Source: Coleophoma eucalyptorum (lineage: Eukaryota > Ascomycota > Leotiomycetes > Helotiales > Dermateaceae). From it: a stretch of 64,000 nt of DNA. The notes below the pieces were generated by a model. The model worked only from the letters and a program-made list of their open reading frames with translations, did not search any database and was not told the origin of the DNA. The stretch's first letter is position 1; every line of letters starts with the position of its first letter. A program made the position numbers and the translations under genes. The stretch spans positions 124,001 to 188,000 of the forward strand of contig JALRME010000023.1 of assembly GCA_026120035.1 (NCBI GenBank), given 5' to 3'. Below are positions 10,056 through 21,876 of the stretch, piece after piece.

Positions 10056-11094
10056 AAGATGATGGAAAATAGCACTGTTGGTAATTATTTACAAGACGTG
10101 AAAAATTGGGTACTTGTTAAATGTTCAAGGTATGCATACTATGCGATGCCTCTTGTTCACGATGGAATTTTTCACCCCAGTATAAGAGAACTTGAGCCAA
10201 AATTTATGGGATAGCCTTAATATCATTCTAACTAGCCAATTGTCCACCTAGGTAACATGAGGGCTGGAGGTCAGTGTTTATGCAAGACTTTCTCCTAAGG
10301 TAGGGGAACAACATAACGGATGGTTACTTTCTTGCTCTGCCAATAGCTGGAAGGACTATGGGATGTTGACTAGCTATGATAGATAGTCCCCAAGTTTTAA
10401 AATTGAGCTCTCGCAAATAAACGGGAATGAGATCTTGCAGTGATGGCGGGGTTACTCTCTGAGTCCCTGGGTTTTCCTGGGTCAGAACTCCACCTCCGCC
10501 ACATCACATCACAGATGCGCCACCTGCGACTGATAATCCCCGCTTCAATAGTGGGGGTTGCGTACAATACTGGGCAGTATCACGGGAATTCTGTAGATTC
10601 GCGGCCCGTATTATGCATCCTGCCATCCACTAAACTGTTTGTGGTGTATATCATCGTCAGGTCAGAGAGGTGGTGTGCATCTCCGCTGTACCAACGGGCC
10701 ATCAGTCGCCGTATGTCTCCCCAGATTCCATCTCTTAAGGAGCTTGACCGCCAAGATCGACCTGCACTTGCATAGCGCTGAGAGATCATGACACAATGCT
10801 GAGCTTTGATTATTTTCAGTATGCTCAGGCCCCGGGTATGGCCCTTGCATATCCATCCATTATGTCAATATTCCTTTGCTAAAAACATAGAATCTTGTAG
10901 GGGCTATCCTACAAAGCATAATGAAGCATAGATGGAAATGGTCTGCTACTTAGATCTTGGTGGGTAGGAAAAGGGATTTTCCAACGGTACTGAACGGCGT
11001 AATTTTCATTAATAAGAAAATTTAATGCCACAAGTAAAGCATAATGAGAAGTGATTCTACATAATACTCAAATACTTCTAGACGCTGAATGTCC
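10056..11094. other. Intergenic region between convergent genes
   Basis: This stretch separates the ends of the SDR and GH43 genes. A GC-richer patch (about 10440-10760) contains open frames without recognisable motifs. It has a promoter-like run (CTGGGTCAGAACTCCACC, 10477-10494) resembling one upstream of the FAD monooxygenase, and may be the promoter of a lost gene. Confidence 0.35.
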
Positions 11095-12970
11095 TTAAAA
11101 CGGACTGTAAGGTACAAATGTACCATTGTTGATGTCCTGACCCTTCCCTTGGTATCGCCAGCTACCGATGTACGATTCCGTTGAACCATGACCTCCGTTA
11201 CTTGTAGCATACACCCCCACTAGCGTACCTATATATTTGTCAGTAGAAATCCAATAAGCTCAAGCAATGTAATAAGTCCCATAAGTAATCTTGCTGTTGA
11301 TTCTGCGAGCAGCCATCAATTTTACATAAGACATGATACTTCTTACCTGTAAATCGACCATCTCCACCGCTTAATATCGTTGCAGGTGCTACGCCCACCA
11401 ATTCACGTTCCCAAGGCATATTGGAAGACGCAGCTGAGAGGGCGTAATGGGTCTCATTGATGCCATCAATCTGCAGCCGGATAGGTGCATTCAGCCATTT
11501 CTCTGGCAAGACCTTCGTGACGGTCGGAATGGTTCCGTTGAAATTACCAGTAAGGTCTGGTATGTTAGTTACCCTAAATCGGAGATGCATAGTTAGCTTC
11601 GAACTGTTGACCGAATCAAAATCGCTCGTGGGCAGGAGAACAATGCCCAAGTCAAGATGCTGTGTTTGTGTGAGGAAAGCCGTAACGCCAACCTCCTCCT
11701 CCATTAGTTTCGGCTCAAACTCCACAATTTCAACACCGAAGCTGAATAGGGTGTCTGTCTGTACTCGCATGACCAAGCTCAGCTTGGGTGTTGTGGCTAG
11801 CGGTGCGCTGGACGTAAGATTGGACTTTGATGGACGCAGCCGAAGCGTGTTGGGATGGCCGTCAGGGGAGACCGCAAAAGTATCATTTGGTGGAAAGCGC
11901 CAGTAAAGGAAATGCGATGGGATGGTTGATCCCACGGAGAAGTTTATGATATCGGGATCTTCTACAAATGGCCCACTTCCGCGAATTGTCCTTGTCTGTG
12001 GTGGCAGAGACCAGCCACTCATTTGGCCACGAACTGGTTGCAGAACAGGCCACTCGTCCTTATTCCATGTCACAGGAAAGAGTACAGTCTCACGGCCCAT
12101 TGGGTAATTTTGAAATTCAGGGCCAGATCTAGTTGCCAACGCGCTACCCCACCAGTTCCCAGATATATCTTGGAAGAGTTCTGCATGGCCAACAGTTTGG
12201 AAATACTCAGAAGTATTTGTATTTGAAAGGATGGGATTTCCTGAGTAGCCCTCATACGGACCCGAGATATTCTTGGAACGGGCGATTGCTTCATGGTGTC
12301 CCAGCTCTGTTCCGCCTTCTGCAATCATAAGATAATAGTAGCCGTCTTTCTTGTACATACGCGGCCCCTCTGGAATGAATTCGGTGAAACCTGTCCATAT
12401 AATGGTTGGTGGACCGAGGGAACCAGTCTCAAGGTCAATAGTTTGTTGATGGATGCCAGAGAACTGAAGGTATGTCGTACCGTCGTCGTCCCAGAACAGA
12501 CTTGGGTCAATGTCGATTAACGGAAATACCAGCGGATTGCTCCATGACCTATCATCATATGGATCAGTAGTCGTGAAGATAAATCCAGTGACAACAAAAG
12601 GTGACTGCGGTGTATATGATACTATCGCGTAAAATCTTCCGTCGTGGTACCGGATGGTTGTTGCCCATAGACCACCATTTTGAACTGTGGTATTTGCAAT
12701 CTGTGGTACTTGAGATGGCCTAGAGAAGACATGACTGGCGAGCCTCCAGTTTACCAAATCTTTGCTGTTGTAAATTGGCATTCCTGGGAAGGTAAGAAAT
12801 GATGACGTCGCACAGAAGAAGGAATCATGTTCCTCAGCCACAAAGATGCAACTTGGATCGGAGTGCCATCCTGGCAGTATGGGATTCGTATATGTCGAAT
12901 TTTGGGCGACTGCCAATACCACGGCTGACAGAACAACTACTGTGCCAAAAAAGATCTGACATTGATACAT
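11095..12970 (-). CDS. Secreted glycoside hydrolase family 43 (beta-xylosidase/alpha-L-arabinofuranosidase-like)
   Basis: Exons 11347-12970 and 11095-11228 (intron 118 bp) encode about 585 residues. The start at 12970 gives a clean signal peptide (MYQCQIFFGTVVVLSAVVLA) before the mature NPILPGWHSDPSC. GH43 five-bladed propeller features are visible: the catalytic base Asp in HSDPS, the pKa-modulating Asp in DIDPSLFWDDDG, and the acid Glu in PEGPRMYKKDG. A C-terminal beta-sandwich follows, ending in GSWRYQGKGQDINNG after the intron. Such enzymes remove xylose or arabinose from plant cell-wall polymers outside the cell. An upstream in-frame ATG at 13063 would bury the signal peptide and is less likely. 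Fine specificity cannot be assigned by eye. Confidence 0.9.
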
Positions 12971-13571
12971 CGGAGGGAATATAAAAGCTAGGATTGAAGC
13001 CAGGAATTTCACGGAGCGCTTCAAGAAGTTGCAGATAGCCACAGGGTTATAGCCCATTGTCATAAGAATATGTGATTACTTATAGCTAGATCAAACCAGT
13101 GGTATATAATCATTGCTTCACCTTATCTGCTAAGAAATCGTTTCTGCATCGATAGTCTTTAGCCGTGAGAGGCAAAAATATGTTACACATTTTTCCTAAT
13201 TTGCCTAAAGGTGCACTTGACAGAAACGCAAGTCCTTGTACCTTGTACTATTCTTAGCTACTTTAGATGAGTTAAATCTAACCTCGTTAATGATTCACAA
13301 TTCCCTTGCACAGATTACCTTCTTAACAAGTGCATTCTCGACACTAGCATAAATTAGATAAGGTACTACCTTTCTCAGAAACCTCTGAATGACCAAGCTA
13401 CCCTACCCAATGGCAGCGAAAATAAAAGTGGGGGACATGGTTAGTCATGGTGGTTTTGACGGCTGATTACCCCGCCGCTATTCTGCGGCCAGTTCATTAA
13501 TATCCAGAATCTGGATAAGGCTACTTCTTTAGATTAAAGAAAGCATGAGATACAGTCCCTATTAGCTCAGC
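12971..13571. promoter_or_regulatory. Divergent promoter between GH43 and NLR genes
   Basis: About 600 bp separates the two divergent start codons. It has a GC-rich patch near 13470-13490 (CCCCGCCGCTATTCTGCGG) with imperfect inverted symmetry, and AT-rich flanks. No specific regulator site is claimed. Confidence 0.3.
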
Positions 13572-16500
13572 ATGCCTTTTTGGAAAGGATTTTCGAAGAA
13601 GAATGCACCAGCATCGTCAGCTGGTGATAACACATTTGGAATGAAGATGTTCGTGGACAAGGCTGGCGACTTGGCTGGACAAAGCGACATCATTGCCATC
13701 CACGGTCTCAATGGCCATTACGCAAACACGTGGACTGCAACTACTAGTGCTGGCAAGCAAGTTAACTGGCTGAAGGACTTCTTACCATCCCATTTGCCTG
13801 ACGCGAGGATCATGTCATACAGCTATAATTCTGCGGTTCAGTTTAGCAAGTCCCTCTCTGGAGTTGATGATTTCGCAGATCAGCTACTAGAAGATACAAT
13901 GTCGTGGAGAATGTCATCCACTGAGAAATACCGCCCTATTATTTTCATATGTCACAGCTTGGGAGGTCTTGTCTTCAAACAGGTATAGTGATGGTGATAG
14001 CTGTTATAGCTAAGTACAAGAAACTCACCTCACTAGGCGCTTAACCGTGCACACGAGCGAACTCGATATACTGATCTCCTGTCGCATGTCAGAGGCGTTC
14101 TTTTCTTCGGAACACCTCATCGAGGTTCAAACCTGGCGGACTGGGCGGCAATATTTGCGAATATTTTGAAAGCATCAAGCTTAGGAACTAGTACTAATGC
14201 TCGTCTAACAAAGGAATTGCAGACTCGATCTGAGATATTAAGCAAAACCTCAAAATCATTCGTCGGTAGCGGGGAGAACTTAGTCATTTTCAGTTTTCAT
14301 GAGACTGAGATGATGCCAGGTATGAACTGTAAAGTAGGACTTTCAAAACTCTGCCCAAGAAGTTGAACTAATGAACTCTTAGGTTGTCGATGATTCGTCT
14401 GCAATTCTTCTTTGGCCAAATGAGACTTCTTTACCTATGAATGGCAATCATAGAAGTATTTGTAGATTTACCTCTCCTGAAGATCAAGGATTTAGAAATG
14501 TCTGGACGAATTTGCAACTGATACTTAATCCACCATCAAAGCAGCGTAGGTTTATATGTCGCCATTTAATGAAAGTATGTAAACTAAGCTGTACATAGCG
14601 CTATCTGAAGAGGAATCTCGTTGCAGGAGCAGATTTTATACTTCTGATTACGAGTCACATAAAAAGCGCAATGATCTTTTTGTAAAGGGAACATGTCAGT
14701 GGTTTCCCAAGCATGAAAACTATCAGTCATGGTACCAGGCAAAATGCTCGAAGCTTCTATGGGTTTCGGCTGATGCAGGATGTGGAAAGTCCGTTCTCAC
14801 TTCTTTCCTCATCGACCGCGAACTCCAAATGGAACAGGCTCAACTAAATAAAAACAAAATACCTAGAAACATATGCTATTTTTTCTTCAAGGATGACAAC
14901 GAAGATCAAAAGAGCGCAGCAAGTGCACTATCTGCAATTTTGCATCAGATATATATGCTTCAACCATGTCTTTTGAGCCATGCTCAAGACGAGCAATCCA
15001 AGAAAGGATCGGCGGCATACAAGGAGTTCGACTCCCTTTGGAATATATTTGTAGCAACTATAAGCGATAAGAGGGCTAATGATACAATATGCTTTGTTGA
15101 CGGACTAGATGAATGTGATGCAAAATCACGGAACTCTTTTACAGATGCACTGGCGGAATTATTTTCTAAGAATCCGGACGCATCACAGCATCCATATGTG
15201 AAGTTGTTAATCACCAGCCGACCAAAGAACGAGATCAAGATACCATTCCAGAAGATTGCCCTTACCAGGCTTAAAGGGGAAGACGAGATCGAACACATAA
15301 GTCACGATGTTGAGCTCGTTGTAAAAGCGCACATTGATGACCTAGAAGATTCAGGGCTACCTACAGGTGTACTTGAACCACTTCGTCAAGAGCTTATCCG
15401 AAGAGCTGACCGAACCTTTTTATGGACTACGCTGATAATCCATCTTTTAAAAGATGCTGCTATAGGTGGGGCCTCAGAGTCCGATCTACTCGCTATACTT
15501 GAAAGTCGCGATATCGATGATGTATATGAGAGGTTGCTTTCGGATAGAAGGTCGCCCGACGAAGCAAGGAGAATGCTACATATCGTAGTCGCTGCAGGAA
15601 GGCCACTATCGTTAGCTGAGATCAGCGTTGCTATGTGCATCATTCCCAGACAAGATTTAGATCGAAGGTTATATATGCAGGATTTCCCCGAAACTTTATC
15701 GGACCACTGGCCGAGGGATGCCACGCAAAGTACATTGTTTACAGGCCGTCGATCCAAAAAGCTCTGGAAACATGAAGATCCAAAGCACGACTCACTAGAT
15801 GCATGGAGATCCGACATCAAGCACCCTTTCGACAATTATATATATTCAATTTGTGGCCACTTCTTAAGAGTTATTCGTGGGAAAATTTATTTGGTCCATC
15901 AAACTGCCCGGGAGTTCTTATTGCTTTCTGATAGAGACACTACGGCCATCAATGGGGAGCTGATATCTAAACTGCGTCGAAACAAAGGCGAAGAGATAGA
16001 TTTGATATTCCAGCCCAGAAATGCTTCTAGTGCCTGGAAGCATTCAATATCCCTTCTCCAAGCGCATGGTGCGATGCTAGAAATTTGTGCAACACATGTC
16101 TGGTTATTTGGACAGCCGACAGAGGTTAGGTTACGCGAACAGAAAGGAGACACATATAAGGATTTCTGCAGTACCGACCTTGTGAGAGGTTTCTTGGGTT
16201 ACAGTGGCTCATACTGGACTATGCATTATCAGCATGCCGGTAGCTTTTATCCGCAGTTTTATCTGGAGCTTTGTGATCCTGCGTTCGAAGCTTTCGCTCT
16301 TTGGACTAGTCTACACGAGTCGCACAGGGTCAATTTTCCGGGTCGAATGTTCATCAACACTTCAGATTATACCGATGATATAGAGACAGTGCGAAACTTT
16401 TTCTTTGGTGATCATCTAGAAGACGCTGTGGATTCGACTGAGGAGGAATCAGAAGGTGGGAGCAGTTCGCGAAAGAGAACTCGTGTCCGGAGCAAGTATA

Positions 16501-16649
16501 GCCACAAAATGAGGCACGAGATGCGGCTTGCAGCGCAGAAAGAAACCAAATCCTCACTAATAGGCTTGAATCCTGCAATCAGCAATCCAACGAGTATAAA
16601 AGATGGCTCTATGTTCGGTTTGCATCGAAGTTCTCAATGCAAACCCTAG
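13572..16649 (+). CDS. NLR-like protein: alpha/beta-hydrolase + NACHT NTPase
   Basis: Exons 13572-13982, 14037-14333, 14383-14545 and 14599-16649 give about 973 residues. The N-terminal domain (about residues 30-280) is a DUF676/SesB-type alpha/beta hydrolase with IAIHGLNGH, the nucleophile motif CHSLGG (residues 127-132) and FFGTPHRGS. After a linker (TCQWFPKHENYQSW) comes the NACHT NTPase, with P-loop ADAGCGKS near 348-355 and Walker B FVDGLDECD near 456-464. A winged-helix-like region and a charged tail follow. No ankyrin, TPR or WD repeats are evident, so the usual ligand-sensing domain appears short or absent. Fungal proteins of this layout act in non-self recognition and regulated cell death. 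At the 3' end other frames also stay open (see findings), so the last exon boundary is uncertain. Confidence 0.85.
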
Positions 16650-17668
16650 CCCCTCAAAGCTGGACAAGTTTTTGGCACAGGCTTTTGCTGAACGAGCAAA
16701 ATTTCATCTAGGGAATGTTAGAGAAGTTCTAGGAATAAGAAAGAAATATGATATTTGGGTCAGTAGTATACCTTAGTCCAAGAGTTCCTTTTATCTTTAA
16801 TATTCATGTCTGAAAGCATGCGATAACTGATCCACATTGGCTATAAAGGCTCGAGTTCAACCTATGCGATTTACCCTTTGCTACAAAGTATATTCTTGGG
16901 AGATCGGTGATCGAGATTACATTAGTCTAGGATAAGACGATCCACAACTAGTGTTATCTCCTTCGATTATTATGATTGGTGATTAGACTCACCGGATATT
17001 TAGGGGGCTAAAATTGCCAGCTAGTCTCTCAGTCAGATCTAGGTAGAGCAAAGCGGGGATGGTGCAACTAACCAAGCGAATTGTTTATCCAAAGTAAGGT
17101 ATAATGACTTGCCAGATATATAGTTATTCAAATAACCCAAGTAACCAATCACGTGCCTGTCTCATTGGATCCTCTTTAACAGATTTAGGTTCACCAAATA
17201 TGTGTGTATTTATTGGTCATGCAGTCAGCTATGCAGTATCTAACATCCAAAAGAAGTCAATTGTGGATATAGGTACCTCTTTATAATGATTAACTTAGGG
17301 CTAGTACAAAACTTATACCCAAAGAAAGCAAATACAATCTTCGATGAAAGTGTGGATGACACTTGTCGACTTGGGATTAGTCGCCACGCCCTAACTTGAA
17401 CCCTAGGTTAATTTTGAAGTTAGAGATACCTTAAAATTATTAAGTTCACTCCGGAATCAATCATTTGCAGTATTTGATTGGTTCCGACGTCTTCAGCCTT
17501 CGTCATCTTAACGCATTCGATGATCGGATGAATGTTTGTTATCCAGAAGCGGTAGTTTAAATACGGCTGATAAAGCGACGAGCATGTCTTTCTTAATCCT
17601 CCGGTTCCCGCTGTAGCTTTGCTTTCTTTTTATTCAGATTTTGGAGAGGAAGAACGACAAATTAAATC
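16650..17668. other. Intergenic region; possible extra 3' exon of NLR and permease promoter
   Basis: 16606-16773 is open in a second frame (includes SPSKLDKFLAQAF) and could belong to the NLR if splicing differs. The rest to 17668 is AT-rich with short frames only. CACGTG occurs near 17150 and TGATCGGATGA near 17520, upstream of the permease. Confidence 0.3.
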
Positions 17669-19377
17669 ATGTCGACGTGGGATCCTAATTTTTTTCAGAA
17701 GGCAGATGAAGAAAAACTGGAAGACCTAGGCTACAAGCAACAGCTCCTACGTAACCTTGATCTGTTGCAGAGCTTTGGCATTACCTATTCTATTATCGTT
17801 AGTTGAAATAGCCCTGAGGGTCTATAGTAACACGGCTAACCAGCTGCATAGAGTGTCTTTTCTGGTATCACGATCCTTTTTGAATATGGCCTCCTAACTG
17901 GGGGACCTGCAGTAATGACATCGGGATGGATTATTGTGTCTTTCTTCAGCCTACTTATCGGTCTCAGTATGGCTGAGATTGTATCCGCTGCTCCAGCTAG
18001 TGGAGGGCCGTACCTGTGGTCATCCAAGCTCGCGCCACCCGAGCATTCAGCATTTGCAGCCTGGATTACAGGATGGTGAGTTATGATTGAAGTGAGCCAT
18101 AGTTTTTTTTGACCGACAGCTAACTATCAGAATTAGGTTCAACTTTGTTGGCCAGATCTCAGGAACCTGTAGTCTTGCCTTTGGTCTTGCCGGACTTATT
18201 GAAACTCTAGCCACAGTAAAATCAGGCTATCAACATACATCAAAGAAGCAAGTTGCCATTGGCGCATCGATTCTTGCATCGTGGGCGCTCACAAATGCCT
18301 TCGGCCGGAGGATTCTGCGGTTTCTTGTTTATCTTGCTACCGCTTTCAACTCTCTTGGGATTATCGCGTTTGCAATCGCTGTTCTATGCAAGGCGCCTAC
18401 CCACCAGCCCGCCTCGTTTGTTTTTGGTAATTTCTTCGACGGTACTGGGCTTGACGGGACTCCAGGTTGGAGTACTCGAATATCTCCAGCATATGTTGCA
18501 TGTTGTGGTGCTTTGATGTCCCAATACTCTATCCTTTTTTATGATGCACCCGCTCACCTTGCGGAAGAGACTACAAAGGCTACTTGGGCTGCACCAATCA
18601 GCATCATTGCGTCTTTAGGACTCTCAGTATTTCTAGGGTTTTTTTTTCTGATATCGCTGCTCTTCTCTATACAGGACGAGACAGATACCGCAGCTGGTAG
18701 TTACAACCAACCAGTCCTTCAAATACTTATTAGCATATTTGGAGAGAATGGGGCTATAGTACTTTTTATGCTTATTATATTTTGCTTGTGGAATTGCGGG
18801 CTCCTTTGCTTGACAGCCAACAGCAGGTTAATATTTGCTCTAAGCCGTGATCGGGCCCTCGTAAGTAAGTCTCCTAAATGATTATGTTCGTCGCTAACTT
18901 TGTTAATAGCCTGGCTATTTCAGCAAAGTCAGTCTTACATTTTTAGGCCCAGTTAGGGCCATATTTTTATCTGGATTCTTATCCTTTTGCCTGATCCTTC
19001 CATCAATTGCTTCTATATCCGCTTTCACAGCCATAATGTCAATTACGACCATCGGGATGCTTATCTCGTACGGTATTCCTATATTAATTGGTCTCATATA
19101 CCAGGAACGATTCAATCAACTAAAGGGGCCCTTCAATTTACGTCATTGGTCGCGGATAATTGCTGCCATTGTTGTTATTTGGATCTGTTTTATCTGCATA
19201 ATCCTCTGTTTCCCAACTACAACTCCAGTAACTGTCGACCAATTCAACTATGCCCCTGTAGCAGTGGGTGTCGTTTTTTTATGTTCCTCGGCTGCATGGC
19301 CCATAGCAGGAAAATACTTCATCGGCCCAATCAGAGAGAAGTCCGCCTTACTAGATACTGGGGACCTGCTCAAATAA
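17669..19377 (+). CDS. Amino acid/GABA/choline permease (APC superfamily)
   Basis: Exons 17669-17797, 17852-18075, 18137-18860 and 18910-19377 encode about 514 residues with about 12 hydrophobic helices. The N-terminus EEKLEDLGYKQQLLRN and helix 1 (LQSFGITYSII, then SVFSGITILFEYG after intron 1) are typical of the fungal GABA permease/Hnm1-type APC family. So are MAEIVSAAPASGGPYLWSS, the GPY-containing segment, and FALSRDRALPGYFSK across the third junction. These plasma-membrane carriers import amino acids, GABA or choline. Gene order (a Dal81-like regulator 2.5 kb on) would fit nitrogen acquisition, but substrate and control are inferred. The exon phases close and the frame is intact, so it looks functional. 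Confidence 0.9.
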
Positions 19378-19979
19378 TGGAATTCATAGAAAATTGGATG
19401 TCCTATAAAAACACTTATGTGCTTCTGGCTGGTTTCTTTCAACGATGCAAATATATAGACTGCCACTGTACTCGTTGCTTGCTGTTCGAGAGAGCTTCCT
19501 ATTCTAGAAGTACATATAATAACGTATAGTAATAACACTAGCTAAAGGGCAGAAGATACAGGGTCATTTTATGGCTATCTGAACAGCTTCATAATTTTAA
19601 CCTCTATTCTGATTATAAAACCGTGGCGGGCGGCGTTCCGGTTGCATCTACTTGGCTTTACGCGTAAGCACGAAAATGCCAACATTATTTCTTCGGAATT
19701 CAGCATCAGTTTAACCGAGTTCAATATCACCGGTTGCGGACCTTCTAGAACCTTAATAAAGCTCAAATTTCTAAATAGTAATACTTCCATTCGAGAACGG
19801 AATGCTCACATATAAAGAAGATCGTCCTACTAGCCTCTTTGCTCTCTCTATCTTTCCTTTCGGCTTTGCCAACTACTCAATTCCCACTAATTTCATTCAA
19901 AAATCCCCGTCGTCTACCTGGGACGATCCACCTTTCTCTAATCCTCATCTTCTATGGAAGGTGTTCGAGAAATTTAAGC
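19378..19979. other. Intergenic region and promoter of the rhodopsin-fold gene
   Basis: About 600 bp, no gene recognised. An in-frame ATG at 19839 could extend the next protein by about 47 residues, but that segment is unlike the family and is treated as leader. Confidence 0.4.
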
Positions 19980-21179
19980 ATGTCGGGGGATCAAAATGTA
20001 ACTGTCCGCGCTTTAATAACGGAATCGAGCATATGGTACACATTAGTTATCATCAGCGTCACTGCAAGATAGTGAGTCATATTTTCTCGGCCATTGCATT
20101 GAAATTTATTAAGAGTTCAAGTTTATCTCAAGGAATCATACGGAAGGCGAAGCCATGGAAACTACTTTCCGAAGATGACTGGTTAATGTTATTCCTAACT
20201 GTAATTCCATCCCTCCAGATGGTCATGAGCCTTCATTTAATTATGCTTCACAAACTAATCATATGACAGTGCTCATATACTGTAGTTATTGTTCTAAATG
20301 TTTACTATGAGACTCTTGACATCAATTCAGAAAATTATCCTAGACAGGCTGGGGTTATCAATCTTACAGTCGAGACAATCAATATTACCACGCTATGGGG
20401 CATAAAGGCATCTTTATTGATCGTCTATAACCGTCTGACGTGCGTTATTTCAACCCCTTCCACTATTCTTGATAATAAGAGCTATTCAGTGAACTCCTTG
20501 ACCATAACAAAGCAGTTATATTCGCAGCACTATACTCCCTTGTTGGTTACGTCTTAACAGTAATATTCTTGTACACGTTTTGTGAACCTTTCAGTCAATA
20601 TTTTGTTGCGGAGCCTGTCAATGGTATGATCTTGCTGTCCTCGTATTCACCTTTACAAATTTGCTAATACTTCTTCAATTTCAGCTATATGCTATACATG
20701 GCAGCCATACAACATCTTACAGCTGGTAACGAATACATCCTCGGATCTTGTTATCTTGTTGATACCAGTGACACTAATAGCAAAATCAATGATGCACTGG
20801 CAAAGGTAGATCTCTAAATTTAGTCAATTATCTGATAGTTACTATCTAACAATGGAAAGGAAAGTGTTGCTCTGCGGGGTCTTCGCTCTTGGAATATTTG
20901 TTGTGAGCTTTACCCCTGATTCACCTCAAAGGTTAATAGCCTTATAGGCCTTTCTAGATTCTTGCTGCCATTTTGACCAAGTATTTCCTCTTTTCTGATA
21001 GTGGTAATATTTGGGTAGCTTGGTATGCTCGGGAAGTAAGCATGGCTATGCTTGTTGGAAATATCTATTTGTGTCAACCTATGATGAAGAAGATATTTGG
21101 AACAACCTTCGATGGGTTGACTTCGAATAAGTCAGACCACAGGCCTTCTTGGAATTCAGATATTGAGAGTGGGAAATAG
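19980..21179 (+). CDS. Fungal rhodopsin-fold (PTH11/SAT20-like) integral membrane protein
   Basis: Seven exons (19980-20071, 20116-20221, 20270-20439, 20490-20623, 20685-20805, 20860-20902, 20958-21179) give about 295 residues; all six introns (44-61 bp) are GT-AG and phases close. The protein has seven hydrophobic segments. Family landmarks are LLSEDDWLMLF (the conserved DDW after helix 1), TTLWGIKASLLIVYNRLT (helix 3), EPFSQYF, ICYTWQPYNILQLVTNTSSDLVILLIPV (helix 5) and REVSMAMLVGNIYLCQPM (helix 7). Proteins of this domain are plasma-membrane proteins, some acting as G-protein-coupled-type sensors in surface recognition. The first intron has a weak acceptor (AAGAG), the one doubtful junction; without it there is a stop. 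The ligand is unknown. Confidence 0.78.
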
Positions 21180-21876
21180 ACACCTATGAAGTTATAAGAG
21201 GGTTTATCGCGTGCGTTGACTGGCTTGAAGTAGCCACGGCTGCTAGGCAAGATAATTAAAGGTTCACAATCATTGCATACACCTTGTTGAGAAAATTCCA
21301 GTTTATATTTTACCACTTATATTATAGGATTCGCAAGGCGCTAAGAAAGCAAAAAGGATCTGACTCCCGGCGACGCTCTGACTTCAACGAATAAGCTGTA
21401 GGGTTTCTAGTCTCTTTGATAACATATACTCGAGTTCAGCAACCTTTGCAGACATCGAAAGGTTAACTAATATTTATAATTAAATTCCTTATTCATATTA
21501 GCTATTGCTGTCCTCATAATCAAGGGCAAAGCTCCTATATTCACATCGTTCCTACGCCTCAGTCAAAGCCGGACGTCTCTCGATGTATCTTGCTTTCACA
21601 ATATAAATGCATTACCAAGCCCAATTATGTGTCTCTTCAAAGTCCTGTTAAATTCCAATATGATGGCCAATAGGACTGGATTCATAATTGACTTTGCGTT
21701 ACAACTCCTACAGAAATTTATAGAACGAAATCTAAAATAGTTATAAAATATTCAAGCCCAGGAAAAGGAATAAGCGCATAGCCTCGTGCCCGTTCTCGCA
21801 TTTTGCCTTGTCGCTCTAACTCAAGCATGGTGACAACGAAGTGTGTTAAGGCGCAGCCCACGATAATCGTAAACTA
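21180..21876. other. Intergenic region between convergent genes
   Basis: About 700 bp separates the 3' ends of the rhodopsin-fold and Zn2Cys6 genes. It is AT-rich and I see no gene or repeat in it. Confidence 0.5.

Noticed and set aside
10440..10775. 111-residue open frame in the SDR-GH43 gap
   Set aside because: No motif, no homology recognised, and overlapping frames on the other strand are equally long; treated as non-coding.
20064..20115. Apparent premature stop (AGA TAG) making the rhodopsin-fold gene a pseudogene
   Set aside because: A 44-bp GTGAGT...AG intron removes it and the frame then continues correctly through five more junctions; only the acceptor is weak.
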